DNA of 64,000 nucleotides from Chryseobacterium sp. Marseille-Q5410. Its GTDB lineage: Bacteria > Bacteroidota > Bacteroidia > Flavobacteriales > Weeksellaceae. Where the stretch lies: NCBI GenBank assembly GCA_946892665.1, contig CAMPOT010000003.1, forward strand, positions 62,001 to 126,000, in the 5' to 3' direction. Shown here one piece after another: positions 1-8,509 of the stretch. The stretch's first letter is position 1. Each line of letters starts with the position of its first letter. A program made the translations under genes and the position numbers. Below the pieces are notes generated by a model. The model was not told the origin of the DNA and ran no database searches. It was given only the letters and a program-made list of their open reading frames with translations.

Positions 1-1092
1 TTTTGCTCATCCAGTGGAATTTCGGAAGATGTTGAACTTCCTGAAGCAGAAAATAGTGTTTTATAAAACCCGAGACTAACCGCGAGATAACCCAAATTTT
101 CTTTTTGCATCAACTCCATGAGTTCATTAGCTCTTTCTACTGTTTTCACATCTAAGGTCAGTAATCCACCAAATCCATACTCTTCGTTCATCATTTTTCT
201 GAAAAGTTGGTGCTGTTTATGGCTTTTTAGACCTGGATATTTTACATCTAAACCGTCATTTTCAAATTGATCAGCTAAATATTGAGCATTTTCACTGTGT
301 TTTTTTATCCGGATGTGTAGCGTACGTAGATTTTTCAAAATGCTGGATGCTCGCAAACTGTCCAAAGTTGGGCCCAACAACATACAAGCCCCGGAATTTA
401 CGTCCTTTAAATCATTAATGAACGACGACGTGGCGCACACTACGCCTGCTACTGCATCGCTGCTTCCGTTGATGAATTTGGTTAAACTGTGAATGGCAAT
501 ATCGGCACCGAGCTGCACAGGAGCTACTGAAAGTGGCGAAAAAGTATTATCAACTACAAGTTTCAACTGATGTTTCCTGGCGATTTTTGCCAACGGTTCC
601 AGGTCAGCAATTTCAAGAAGGGGATTGCTTACTGTTTCGCAGAAAATCACTTTTGTATTCTTATTAATCGCGCTTTCAACTTTTTCTAAATTGGTGATAT
701 CTACGAATGAAGTACTAATCTGGAACCCTGGCAGAAAATTTTTCATAAATGCGTAAGTTCCACCGTAGATCGTCCGACTGGAAATGATATGGTCGCCACT
801 TTTGCAAAGCTGTAGCATGGTAGAAGTGATTGCCCCCATTCCCGATGCAGTTACATTTGCACTTTCCGTGCCTTCCATTTGTGCTAAAGCTTGCCCAAGA
901 TAAAGGTTGCTTGGCGAGGAATGTCGCGAGTAAAGATAACAACCTTCTGTGTTGCCTTCAAAGGTATCGAACATCGTTTTCGCCGATAGAAATGTATAAG
1001 TGGAACTGTCGGAAATAGAAGGGTTTACTCCACCAAATTCTCCAAAAAATTGCAAATCCTGAATGTTGTTTGCTGCATTAAATTTTTCCATG
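1..1092 (-). CDS. Cys/Met metabolism PLP-dependent enzyme (methionine gamma-lyase / cystathionine gamma-synthase family), partial, frameshifted near start
   Basis: Trans-sulfuration family enzyme that would cleave or form C-S bonds in methionine, homocysteine or cystathionine; the exact reaction cannot be told. The C-terminus lies beyond base 1. With the frame restored, the PLP phosphate-binding SGMGA sits near residues 83-87, Tyr54-Ser55-Arg56 matches the family Y-x-R, Asp181 is in DNT, and the PLP lysine is Lys205 in SLTKF. Oddity: ATG at 1092-1090 reads only four codons (M-E-K-F) before TAA; the conserved protein continues in the frame one base away, and removing one base from the AAAAATTTT run restores it. 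Without correction the first usable in-frame starts are TTG at 1055 or ATG at 974. Divergent from an Lrp regulator, a common pairing for amino acid enzymes. Family certain, start uncertain. Confidence 0.85.
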
Positions 1093-1194
1093 ATTTTTTT
1101 TATTGAAAATCTTTATTTTCCAATTAAACAACAATAAACATATCGAAATTTAGAAAATAAATTGAAAATTTTATGAAATAATAGAATTTAAATC

Positions 1195-1202
1195 TATATT
1201 TG
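1195..1202 (+). promoter_or_regulatory. Putative -7 promoter element for the Lrp gene
   Basis: TATATTTG is an exact match to the Bacteroidota -7 consensus TAnnTTTG, 38 bases before the ATG at 1241. No convincing TTTG -33 element was seen at the usual distance. Confidence 0.45.
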
Positions 1203-1240
1203 ATGATTAATGCTAAGCTTCACCGAAAAAAAATCTTTCA

Positions 1241-1696
1241 ATGTTGGATATTAAAGACAAAAAATTACTGATTCTGCTCCAAACTGATGCGAAAAAAACT
1301 ACAAAACAGCTCGCTCAAGAACTAGATTTGTCAGTTACGGCGGTTTTTGAACGGATTAAAAAACTAGAAAAACAGAAAATCATTTCGAAATATGTAGCTT
1401 TACTCAACAATGAAAAAATCCAGAAAAGTTTCGTTGTTTTATGTCATGTAAAACTCATTCAACATCGAAAAGATTATATTTCCCAATTTGAAAATGAAAT
1501 ATCACAGTTTTCCGAAGTTTTAGAGTGCTTTCATGTTTCGGGAGATTACGATTATATCCTGAAAATTTGTGTCCGCGACATCCAGGAATACCGAGAATTC
1601 ATGGTGGAAAAACTCACTAATTTGCAACAGATTGCGAGTACGCAGAGTTCTTTTATGATTAAAGAAGTGAAAAATTCTACAGTGGTTGCGCCGTAA
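1241..1696 (+). CDS. Lrp/AsnC family transcriptional regulator
   Basis: DNA-binding regulator of the leucine-responsive/feast-famine family, 151 residues, the usual length. An N-terminal winged helix-turn-helix covers about residues 4-60 (KDKKLLILLQ start, recognition helix near SVTAVFERIKKLE). The C-terminal ligand-binding RAM domain covers about 66-147, with the typical GDYDYILK strand. It normally works as a dimer or octamer that senses amino acids in the cytoplasm. It is divergent from the PLP-dependent sulfur amino acid enzyme with 148 bases between them, so local control of that gene and of itself is the natural guess. Its effector cannot be told from sequence. Confidence 0.93.
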   Translation: MLDIKDKKLLILLQTDAKKTTKQLAQELDLSVTAVFERIKKLEKQKIISKYVALLNNEKIQKSFVVLCHVKLIQHRKDYISQFENEISQFSEVLECFHVSGDYDYILKICVRDIQEYREFMVEKLTNLQQIASTQSSFMIKEVKNSTVVAP

Positions 1697-1726
1697 AAAT
1701 TAATATAGTATTTCCTGTTTTTTGTG

Positions 1727-2875
1727 CTACTTCCTCTTTTTTGGTTTTGTGTTTGAACTTTTGAAAAGCCATTGATAAGCTTCTGCAAATTCTCCTTTCC
1801 AGTAATTTTCATTATGTTGACCGTAGGAATCTACTTTCACAACCGTGTTTTCGGGCTTTAGACCTTTTTGTTCCAAAGCGTTTTTTACCCTTTCCACATT
1901 TTTTGTCATGCTCTTGCTTTCGCCGGAACCAGCAACGAAATACATCCGTGTTTTCGATAAGTTTGCATCTGAATTTTTAATGTAATGATTAAATTCTTCG
2001 TCGACAATCCAGTAAGCCGGGCTGAATGAGCCGATTTTTGAAAAAATACGATGATATTTTATGCCGCAATAAGTAGAAATTAATGCTCCTAAAGAACTTC
2101 CAATCAGTGCATTATGGTTTTTTCTTCTTTTTGTTCTATAGTGCTTGTCAATGAACGGTTTTAAAGTTTTTGCTAAGAAATCTGCATAGGAATCTCCTTC
2201 TCCACCTCCGTATTGAGCGTTTTTCCAAGGAGTGTATTCGTCGATTCGATGGCTTCCTCCATTGTCGACTCCTACTACGATAGCACCGTAATCGCCTTCT
2301 GAAAAAAGTTGGTTCAGGGTTTCGTCAATTTCCCATTCACCAGAAAACGAGGTGGAATCGTCGAAGAGATTTTGCCCGTCTTGCATATAAATTACAGGAT
2401 ATTTTTTCTTCCCGGTTTCGTAATCAGGTGGAAGATAAATCCAGATTTTTCTTGTTCTTCCGAGTTCCGGAATAAGAAAAGAATCGCTAATCAAGTGTAC
2501 GTTTTTGGCGGCAGTGCTGGTTTTTTCGTTAGTTTTTTCCCAAGAAATAATTTTCGTCTCAATGGTTTGTGGCTTCCCGGTGAATCTGGAATTGCGGTTG
2601 GGCAATGGTTTTCCGACACCGTCTCCTTCGGCGTTTTCCCAACTTCCGCGGGTGAATTTGTATTCAAATGCTTCATCTTCTTCAGGCAACGTAATGGTAT
2701 GATTGCCTTTTTCATCCGCAATTAAAGGGGTAGAATTAGGATTCCATCCATTGATGTTTCCTGCAACGTAAATGGTGCTGTTCTTTGGAGTGTCTTTAGG
2801 GATTTCAGTTACTTTTAAAGTGATTTGAGCTGAAAATTGTACCGAAACGCAAATTAGAAACAACCAGTTTTTCAT
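1727..2875 (-). CDS. Secreted esterase (alpha/beta hydrolase, esterase D/Fes-like) with N-terminal CBM48-like domain
   Basis: Exported serine esterase of 382 residues. A signal peptide covers about residues 1-17 (cleavage after SAQ). Residues 30-110 look like a glycogen-binding/AMPK-beta (E-set) domain (VAGNINGWNP). Residues 130-372 are an esterase D-type alpha/beta hydrolase with YMQDGQNLFDD and nucleophile Ser261 in GSSLG; His354 in GQHNE is the likely triad histidine. Related enzymes cleave ferulate, acetyl-sugar or siderophore esters; the substrate here is unknown. Its ATG overlaps the stop of the upstream hydrolase gene by one base (TAATG), so the two are probably translationally coupled. 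The tail is basic (KPKKRK). Confidence 0.85.
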   Translation of the reverse strand: MKNWLFLICVSVQFSAQITLKVTEIPKDTPKNSTIYVAGNINGWNPNSTPLIADEKGNHTITLPEEDEAFEYKFTRGSWENAEGDGVGKPLPNRNSRFTGKPQTIETKIISWEKTNEKTSTAAKNVHLISDSFLIPELGRTRKIWIYLPPDYETGKKKYPVIYMQDGQNLFDDSTSFSGEWEIDETLNQLFSEGDYGAIVVGVDNGGSHRIDEYTPWKNAQYGGGEGDSYADFLAKTLKPFIDKHYRTKRRKNHNALIGSSLGALISTYCGIKYHRIFSKIGSFSPAYWIVDEEFNHYIKNSDANLSKTRMYFVAGSGESKSMTKNVERVKNALEQKGLKPENTVVKVDSYGQHNENYWKGEFAEAYQWLFKSSNTKPKKRK

Positions 2876-3513
2876 TATTTTTTAAAGAAATCCATCAAAT
2901 CCATGTAGTTTTTCTGATTTACACCGTGTCCGCTCATGTATTCTCGGAAAGAGAAATAACAGCTTAAATCGTACAACAAATCTGCTGCTTTTCGGCCCCA
3001 TTCCAATGGGATTACCGCATCTTCGGTTCCGTGAGAAATGAAAAATCTTAATCTTTCGAGTTTCTTTTTATCCTTTACTATGTTTTCAATCAGTTTTTCT
3101 TCCGGATAACAACTCAAGCAGGCAACTTTGGAGAATAATTGAGGGTTTTCTAAAGCCAACGCATACGACAGAATTCCTCCCTGCGAAAATCCGCACAAAT
3201 GAGTTTCATTATCCGTCAAACCGTAATGGTTGCTGATCTTCAAAATGTTTTCCAAAATACCGTTCAGTGATTCTTTCGCTTGTGGAATATCAATTCGGTT
3301 TTCCGTATTCATCAGATCAATGTCGTACCAAGAATAACCTTCATATTGCGAATTAAGAGGCGCACGAAAACTAACAACCAACCAATCTTCGGGTAGAGTA
3401 GGGACGAAGGAAAAGAGATCTTCTTCATTGCTTCCGTAGCCGTGAAGTAAAATTAGAAGTGGAGTTTTTGAGTTCAAATTTTGCGGTTCGCGAACCAAAT
3501 AATGTAAATCCAT
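2875..3513 (-). CDS. Phospholipase/carboxylesterase family alpha/beta hydrolase
   Basis: Cytoplasmic serine hydrolase of 212 residues without signal peptide, close to the YpfH/carboxylesterase type. LLHGYGSNEEDL near residues 23-33 forms the oxyanion region, GFSQGG places the nucleophile at Ser110, and Asp165 (GTEDAVIP) and His196 (GHGV) complete the triad. Family members hydrolyse short acyl esters or lysophospholipids; the substrate is unknown. First gene of a two-gene minus-strand unit whose stop overlaps the start of the secreted esterase. A -7 promoter box lies directly before the ATG, implying an almost leaderless mRNA. Confidence 0.88.
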   Translation of the reverse strand: MDLHYLVREPQNLNSKTPLLILLHGYGSNEEDLFSFVPTLPEDWLVVSFRAPLNSQYEGYSWYDIDLMNTENRIDIPQAKESLNGILENILKISNHYGLTDNETHLCGFSQGGILSYALALENPQLFSKVACLSCYPEEKLIENIVKDKKKLERLRFFISHGTEDAVIPLEWGRKAADLLYDLSCYFSFREYMSGHGVNQKNYMDLMDFFKK

Positions 3514-3517
3514 AGAA

Positions 3518-3525
3518 CAAAGATA
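3518..3525 (-). promoter_or_regulatory. Putative -7 promoter element for the two-hydrolase operon
   Basis: On the minus strand this reads TATCTTTG, an exact TAnnTTTG match. Its 3' end is only four bases before the ATG at 3513, so transcription would begin at or inside the start codon. Confidence 0.5.
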
Positions 3526-4012
3526 TTCTATTTTTTAGGAGTTGCAATGCAAAATTATCAATGAAATTTTCAGTAATTTTTCAATCTGAATTTTTCTCCT
3601 TCTAGAAATGTTGTAAAATTTAGCTTTTTTAAGCTCAAAAATTTTCACCAGAAGTTTTACTTTAATTAAAATATGTTTTAACGCTTGAAAATAAAAGATA
3701 TACAAAAAAAATATAAATTTAACTTTAAGTAATTTTAAATAACAAATGAGTTCAATTTACATTCGTAATCATGTCAACTTATGAAAAATCTAAATTATTT
3801 TTAATGAAAATTTAAAGTGCTCCTCCTTTATTTTTAATTGAAAAAAACAGTTTCAAAACACTCAGTAAAAAATCTAAATAAATATCTAAGTTAAATTGTG
3901 GAACGCGAATTTAAAGCCACAAATTTTCAAATTGAAATAAGCAGTTTATTCGGTTCAAAATTTTTTTAATCAATGAATATTAAATGAAATTTTTGCGTTG
4001 AAATTTAAAGCC
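3526..4012. other. AT-rich intergenic stretch, no feature recognised
   Basis: Roughly 490 bases of very AT-rich DNA between the esterase operon start and the desaturase terminator. No ORF of useful length, no RNA gene and no clear repeat array. A short similar motif (ATTTAAAGCC followed by A-rich sequence) occurs twice, near 3910 and 4003, which I do not consider significant. Confidence 0.6.
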
Positions 4013-4043
4013 AAAAAAAATCCTGAACAAGAAATTCAGGATT
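4013..4043 (-). terminator. Rho-independent terminator of the desaturase gene
   Basis: Nine-base-pair stem AATCCTGAA / TTCAGGATT (4019-4027 and 4035-4043) with a seven-base loop, followed on the minus strand by a run of T. It lies about 40 bases after the desaturase stop. Confidence 0.85.
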
Positions 4044-4083
4044 AAGATTTTTAAGAGAATAATGTTTTTTAAATAAGACTGAA

Positions 4084-4836
4084 TTATATTTCTCTCGTAA
4101 CTTTTGCTACAGGTTTTAGCTGGATGAGTTTCATTTTATCCAAAAGGATCATGATGTAATAAGTTACATCGATTTCGTGCCATCTAACGCCACCGAAATT
4201 AGCTCTTCCGCCATGTCTGTGGTGATTATTGTGGTAACCTTCTCCCATCATTAACCAATCGAAGTGAAATAGGTTTTTTGAGGTGTCTGAAACTTTAAAA
4301 TTCACATATCCGTAAATATGTCCGAACCAATTGATGATAACACCATGAATGGGAGCCATCAAATAGGCCACCGGAAGTAAAATCCATTGCCACCAAGCGG
4401 TTGCGAAAAAATAGAAAAACGCGGTGTAGGCAATTGCCCATGCAATGCGGGAACCCCAAGAACTTGCGAACCTGTCGAAACTTTCCCATTGCGGGACGTT
4501 TTTGGTGAATTTTTCCTCGATTTTTACTTTTTGCTGGTTGATTTGCTGGTAAATCGTTTTGGTGCGCCACATCATTGTGAAGAGATTGTGGTCGTATTTC
4601 GGTGAATGAGGATCTTTTTCAGTGTCTGCATATGCATGGTGCATTCTGTGCATTACTCCATAACCGTAGGCAGAAAGATAATTGGAACCTTGGGTAATCC
4701 AAGTAAGTACATAACATAATTTTTCACCAAATCTCGACATCCTGTAGGTTTGATGTGCTGCGTACCGGTGAAGGAAAAAAGTCTGGAAAAACAGCCCTGA
4801 ATACCAAAGAACTGCGATGAAAATAATGATAACCAT
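4084..4836 (-). CDS. Membrane acyl-CoA (delta-9 type) fatty acid desaturase
   Basis: Integral membrane di-iron desaturase that introduces a double bond into acyl chains for membrane fluidity. All three histidine boxes are present, numbered from the chosen start: HRYAAH (23-28), HRMHH (63-67), HNNHH (202-206). Hydrophobic segments lie around 1-20, 38-55, 130-165 and 168-190. The open frame extends to a TTG at 4890, but the ATG at 4836 is preferred. The longer start sits only about 20 bases after the tyrS terminator, it would place the putative promoter (4858-4891) inside the gene, and the resulting M-V-I-I-I-F-I start fits my memory of this family. It is followed by its own terminator, so it is probably a single-gene transcript. 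Confidence 0.9.
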   Translation of the reverse strand: MVIIIFIAVLWYSGLFFQTFFLHRYAAHQTYRMSRFGEKLCYVLTWITQGSNYLSAYGYGVMHRMHHAYADTEKDPHSPKYDHNLFTMMWRTKTIYQQINQQKVKIEEKFTKNVPQWESFDRFASSWGSRIAWAIAYTAFFYFFATAWWQWILLPVAYLMAPIHGVIINWFGHIYGYVNFKVSDTSKNLFHFDWLMMGEGYHNNHHRHGGRANFGGVRWHEIDVTYYIMILLDKMKLIQLKPVAKVTREI

Positions 4837-4857
4837 TAAAAATAGGAATAAAAGATT

Positions 4858-4891
4858 AAAATATAAAAATGGGTGGTTGGCCCCGTTCAAA
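4858..4891 (-). promoter_or_regulatory. Putative promoter of the desaturase gene
   Basis: On the minus strand TTTG (4891-4888) is followed after 22 bases by TATATTTT (4865-4858), a 7 of 8 match to TAnnTTTG with the -33/-7 arrangement known for Bacteroidota. It starts just past the tyrS terminator and ends about 20 bases before the ATG at 4836. Confidence 0.4.
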
Positions 4892-4905
4892 ATATTGTTC
4901 AGAAA

Positions 4906-4933
4906 TAAAAATCCGGATTGTTTTTCCGGATTT
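4906..4933 (-). terminator. Rho-independent terminator of tyrS
   Basis: Stem AAATCCGGA / TCCGGATTT (nine pairs; 4909-4917 with 4925-4933) and a seven-base loop. On the minus strand it is followed by a T-rich run. It begins about ten bases beyond the tyrS stop. Confidence 0.85.
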
Positions 4934-4943
4934 TCGTTTCTGG

Positions 4944-6239
4944 TTATATGGCTTTTACGATGAAATAATTTTTTTTGCCCTTCTGCAGTAATAAGAATTT
5001 TCCGTCGATAAGGTCTTTTTCGGATACAGAAAAGCTATCGTTCACCTTTTCTTTGTTGATGGAAATCGCATTGCTTTGTAACTCCCTTCTTGCTTCACCT
5101 TTCGATTTCAGGAATCCGGATTGTTCGGAAATTAAATCGATCACGCTGCTTCCTAACACTTCATTTTTATCGATTTCTTTTTGCGGAACTCCTTCAAAAA
5201 CTTCCAGAAAAGTAGCTTCGTCCAAGTTCACTAGATCTTCTGCAGTAGATTTTCCGAAAAGGATTTCCGAAGCTTTCACTGCTTTATCAAATTCTTCGCG
5301 GTTGTGAACCCATACGGTAACGTCCTCGGCGAGTTTTTTCTGAAGTTTTCTCTCATGTGGAGCAGTTTTGTGTTCAGCAATTAAGTTATCGATTTCTTCT
5401 TTGCTTAAAAAAGTATAGAATTTAATGAATCTTTCTGCATCTTCATCGGTTGCATTCACCCAAAATTGGTAAAATTTATAAGGCGAAGTTTTCTTTGGAT
5501 CGAGCCAGTAATTTTCGCCACTTTCCGATTTTCCGAACTTGGAACCGTCGGATTTGGTGATTAATGGAACCGTCAGAGCAAAAGCTTCTCCTTGTGCCTT
5601 TCTACGGATAAGTTCTGTTCCGGTGGTGATATTTCCCCATTGATCGGAACCTCCCATTTGTAGCTTCACATTTTTTTCACGGTACAAGTGTAGGAAATCG
5701 TAACCTTGCAAAAGCTGATAGGTAAATTCGGTGAAGCTCATTCCTTCTGCGCCACCTTCGCCGGTAATTCTCTTTTTTACCGACTCTTTCGCCATCATGT
5801 AATTTACGGTGATATTTTTCCCAATATCACGAATGAATTCTAGGAAAGAAAATTCCTTCATCCAATCATAATTATTCACCAATTCAGCTTTGTTAGCTTC
5901 GTTTTCGTCGAATTTCAAAAATTTCGAAAGTTGGTTTTTCAAGCAATCCACATAGTAGTTTAGAGTCGCTTCATCCAAAAGATTTCTCTCGTTGGATTTT
6001 CCCGAAGGATCACCGATCATTCCGGTTGCACCGCCTACCAAAGCGATAGGTTTGTGACCGTGTTGCTGAAAATGAGCCAAAATTTTGATCTGAATAAGAC
6101 TTCCGATGTGCAAAGAATCTGCGGTAGGATCAAAACCGATATAAGCGGTAGTGATTTCTTTGTTCAGTTGCTCTTCGGTTCCGGGCATCATGTCGGCAAA
6201 AAGTCCGCGCCATTTCAGTTCTTCAATAAAGGAATTCAT
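4944..6239 (-). CDS. tyrS: Tyrosine--tRNA ligase
   Basis: Class I aminoacyl-tRNA synthetase that charges tRNA-Tyr; 431 residues, normal for the bacterial TyrRS-S type. The HIGH-equivalent is HIGS at 44-47 (DSLHIGSL) and the KMSKS-equivalent is KFGKS at 234-238. Tyrosine-pocket sequences [14 protein letters not shown] and YDFLHLY are present, and a C-terminal S4-like RNA-binding domain covers about 365-430 ([14 protein letters not shown]). It starts with ATG, has a good -7 box upstream and its own terminator, so it is transcribed alone. Confidence 0.97.
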   Translation of the reverse strand: MNSFIEELKWRGLFADMMPGTEEQLNKEITTAYIGFDPTADSLHIGSLIQIKILAHFQQHGHKPIALVGGATGMIGDPSGKSNERNLLDEATLNYYVDCLKNQLSKFLKFDENEANKAELVNNYDWMKEFSFLEFIRDIGKNITVNYMMAKESVKKRITGEGGAEGMSFTEFTYQLLQGYDFLHLYREKNVKLQMGGSDQWGNITTGTELIRRKAQGEAFALTVPLITKSDGSKFGKSESGENYWLDPKKTSPYKFYQFWVNATDEDAERFIKFYTFLSKEEIDNLIAEHKTAPHERKLQKKLAEDVTVWVHNREEFDKAVKASEILFGKSTAEDLVNLDEATFLEVFEGVPQKEIDKNEVLGSSVIDLISEQSGFLKSKGEARRELQSNAISINKEKVNDSFSVSEKDLIDGKFLLLQKGKKNYFIVKAI

Positions 6240-6262
6240 TTTCTAAAAAATTATTTAATTAG

Positions 6263-6270
6263 CAAAGATA
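6263..6270 (-). promoter_or_regulatory. Putative -7 promoter element of tyrS
   Basis: Minus-strand TATCTTTG, exact TAnnTTTG match, 23 bases before the tyrS ATG. A TTG lies about 20 bases further upstream and could serve as the -33 element. Confidence 0.6.
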
Positions 6271-6456
6271 AGGTTTCGAGTTGCAAATTGCAAGTTTCGG
6301 AATGTCGGAGGTTTTCTGTTCTTTAGAAATTTAAGATGAAAAATGGTTTGCTTTTTTAATGATCAATAGAGGTTGGCTTTAGCCCGCCAAAAGTTGAATT
6401 TCAAGGTGTCTTTAGCCAAAATCTAAATCACAAATTTTCATTTAATTATAAAAGCC

Positions 6457-6464
6457 TAATTTTG
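6457..6464 (+). promoter_or_regulatory. Putative -7 promoter element of the J-domain gene
   Basis: TAATTTTG matches TAnnTTTG exactly and is followed by CA, as in many promoters in this window. The ATG is at 6488. Confidence 0.5.
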
Positions 6465-6487
6465 CACCCCGAAAATTAAATACAAAT

Positions 6488-6934
6488 ATGAAAAGAATTG
6501 GCGAATACCGGAAATTGTTGGGAGTAGATCAAACTGCAACGCTGAAAGATCTAAAAACCGTGTATAGAAACACGATGAAAGAGGCACATCCCGATAAATT
6601 TGTGAATGACGAAGCAGGAAAAGCGGATGCTGAGGAAAAAAGCAAATTGGTGATCGAAGCGTATCATTTTTTGGTGAGCATCAACCCGGAAACTCAGGAG
6701 AAATACAAAGAAGAATATACGGAAACCATTACCCAATCTACTATTCAGGATTTTTATTTGGAGAAATCCATCTTAAAAATTCAGCATTTTAATGGCAAAA
6801 TGTACGAATACATCGGAGTTCCAAGAAATACGTACATCAAAATGGTGAATGCCGATTCGCCGAGCCGTTTTGCGAGAAGACACATCTACGGAAATTTTAT
6901 TTATAGAAAATCGGGCGAAGTGATGGCGGATTAA
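6488..6934 (+). CDS. J-domain protein with C-terminal KTSC domain
   Basis: 148-residue cytoplasmic protein with two recognisable parts. Residues 5-68 form a DnaJ-type J domain (YRKLLGVDQTATLKDLK, with the HPD motif at 34-36), which in known proteins stimulates the DnaK ATPase. Residues about 95-147 look like a KTSC domain (KILHF-like start, YEYIGVP, FARRHIYGNF), a small module of unknown function also found next to lysyl-tRNA synthetase homologues. It lacks the G/F, zinc-finger and substrate domains of full DnaJ, so it is a specialised co-chaperone candidate. It overlaps tail-to-tail by four bases with the FAD monooxygenase gene. Confidence 0.85.
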   Translation: MKRIGEYRKLLGVDQTATLKDLKTVYRNTMKEAHPDKFVNDEAGKADAEEKSKLVIEAYHFLVSINPETQEKYKEEYTETITQSTIQDFYLEKSILKIQHFNGKMYEYIGVPRNTYIKMVNADSPSRFARRHIYGNFIYRKSGEVMAD

Positions 6935-8391
6935 ATGCCCAGATTTTTTTTCCTTTTTAAAACCTTTCCTCGCGGTTCATCGCCTTCGTACAAAGCGATT
7001 TCAGAATGCAGAAATTCTGCTGCCGCGGCGGAATCGGCTACTTTTATTGCGCTGCGTTCCAGCATTTCGGATTCAAATTTTGATAATACCGTTTTCCGAA
7101 TACCGTTTTTTCGCCAATCGGAAGATGGATTGCAATTTCTGGAAATTTCCCGAGCCAGTGATAATGCATCCAACAACGCCTGATTTGCACCTTGACCTTT
7201 AAATGGACTCATTGGATGTGCTGCATCACCTATCAATGTGATGGATCCTGCATTTTCAAAGGGTTCCGGGGATAATAATTCGCGGTCATACACCGGATAA
7301 CCGGAAATGAAAATTTCCGGAGTCGCCGATAAAATATCTGGAATCGGAGCATGCCACATAGTTCGGCGGATGGCTTCTTCTTTTAAAGCGGATGAGCCTT
7401 TTGCACTAAAAATTTTGGCTTCTCCTTCCGTAATAGGAAAACTGAGCTGCCACATCACAGATTCGGAATCGTAAGGCATCACATAAATTCTTTCGTGCCC
7501 ATTCGCGGTCTGGAAAATCGTTGCGGAATCCAGCAATTCACTTTCCCGATTTTCCAAAGCATTCAAAGGACAGATTCCAAGTATAACCATGCAGTTCAAA
7601 TATCTTAGTGGAAATTTTTCTTCATTAATCACGAAATTTCTCACCGTACTGCGGATTCCATCGGCTCCTACAACCAAATCGGTGTGAATGGTTTTTTGTT
7701 TTTCACCGTTTTGAAACTGCAATTCCATTTTTCCGTCTTTATTTTTTTTAATGTTTAAAAGTCGGTGATTCCACTGGATATCATTCGTGTTCCCGAGTTG
7801 TTCCAAAAGGGCTGCACGCAAAGCCTGTCTTGCGATATGAACATTGGTTTTTCTAGGCGATTTTTGAGTTCTGTTTTCGAGCCATTTTCGCATTCCCCAT
7901 TCGCCAACGACTTTTCCATCGGGACTATGAACCAAATGTCTAGTAGAAACTACGGATTTTTTTAAATTGAAAATTCCAAATCCCTCAATCGCTTTACTCG
8001 CTTGCTGAAGCGTGAGTCCGTAACCTTGTGAACGTGAATCGAAACTTAAATCTCTTTCAAAAAGCGTAAAAGGAATGCCACGATGCAAACAGGCCACCGC
8101 AAGCGCAACGCCACCAATCCCACCGCCAATAATCGAAACATGTGGGAATCGTTCGAAATCCGGAGCGGGAAATTCTGTAGAAATCATCAAGCCGGAACCT
8201 GAACATTTTGGGCAAGAATAGATATGAGGAATCGGGAGAACGGGTGGATTTCCTTGTTTACCAGATTTTTCATAATTTTCTAAAGCGGCCAGGTAGCGAA
8301 GTCGCACGCTTTTTCGGATTCGTCGCTTTTTTTTGCCGATTCCCAGACATTCCGGGCAAATCGTCCAATATTTTCTTTTGTTTTCCGTCAT
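6931..8391 (-). CDS. FAD-dependent monooxygenase with N-terminal zinc-ribbon (CxxCxGxG) domain
   Basis: Flavoprotein hydroxylase of the PHBH/UbiH class, 486 residues. Residues 84-112 hold the FAD-binding Rossmann segment (GGGIGG, 89-94, ending in ERD). VGADGIRS (241-248) is the DG motif, and GDAAHPMSPFKGQG (388-401) the second FAD motif. Unusually, residues 8-70 carry two DnaJ-like zinc-knuckle motifs, C12-x2-C15-x-G and C60-x2-C63-x-G, separated by a basic helical stretch; typical hydroxylases start directly with the FAD fold. The substrate is unknown. Convergent, four-base overlap with the J-domain gene. I recall similar zinc-headed flavoproteins in other Bacteroidota, but this needs a search. 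Confidence 0.85.
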   Translation of the reverse strand: MTENKRKYWTICPECLGIGKKKRRIRKSVRLRYLAALENYEKSGKQGNPPVLPIPHIYSCPKCSGSGLMISTEFPAPDFERFPHVSIIGGGIGGVALAVACLHRGIPFTLFERDLSFDSRSQGYGLTLQQASKAIEGFGIFNLKKSVVSTRHLVHSPDGKVVGEWGMRKWLENRTQKSPRKTNVHIARQALRAALLEQLGNTNDIQWNHRLLNIKKNKDGKMELQFQNGEKQKTIHTDLVVGADGIRSTVRNFVINEEKFPLRYLNCMVILGICPLNALENRESELLDSATIFQTANGHERIYVMPYDSESVMWQLSFPITEGEAKIFSAKGSSALKEEAIRRTMWHAPIPDILSATPEIFISGYPVYDRELLSPEPFENAGSITLIGDAAHPMSPFKGQGANQALLDALSLAREISRNCNPSSDWRKNGIRKTVLSKFESEMLERSAIKVADSAAAAEFLHSEIALYEGDEPRGKVLKRKKNLGI

Positions 8392-8509
8392 TTTTGATGA
8401 TTTCCGCTGATGATAATCTTTAAAATTATTTTAAGAAAAGGGAATGGATTTTATAAGAACTAAAAAAAATTAACGAAATGAACAGCGAATATTACAAAAC
8501 TTATTGGGA

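Noticed and set aside
2309..2725. 138-codon plus-strand frame opposite the secreted esterase
   Set aside because: Antisense of conserved esterase sequence; low-complexity Phe-rich product.
3526..4012. Possible small RNA or repeat array in the AT-rich spacer
   Set aside because: No conserved fold, promoter-terminator pair or regular repeat could be seen.
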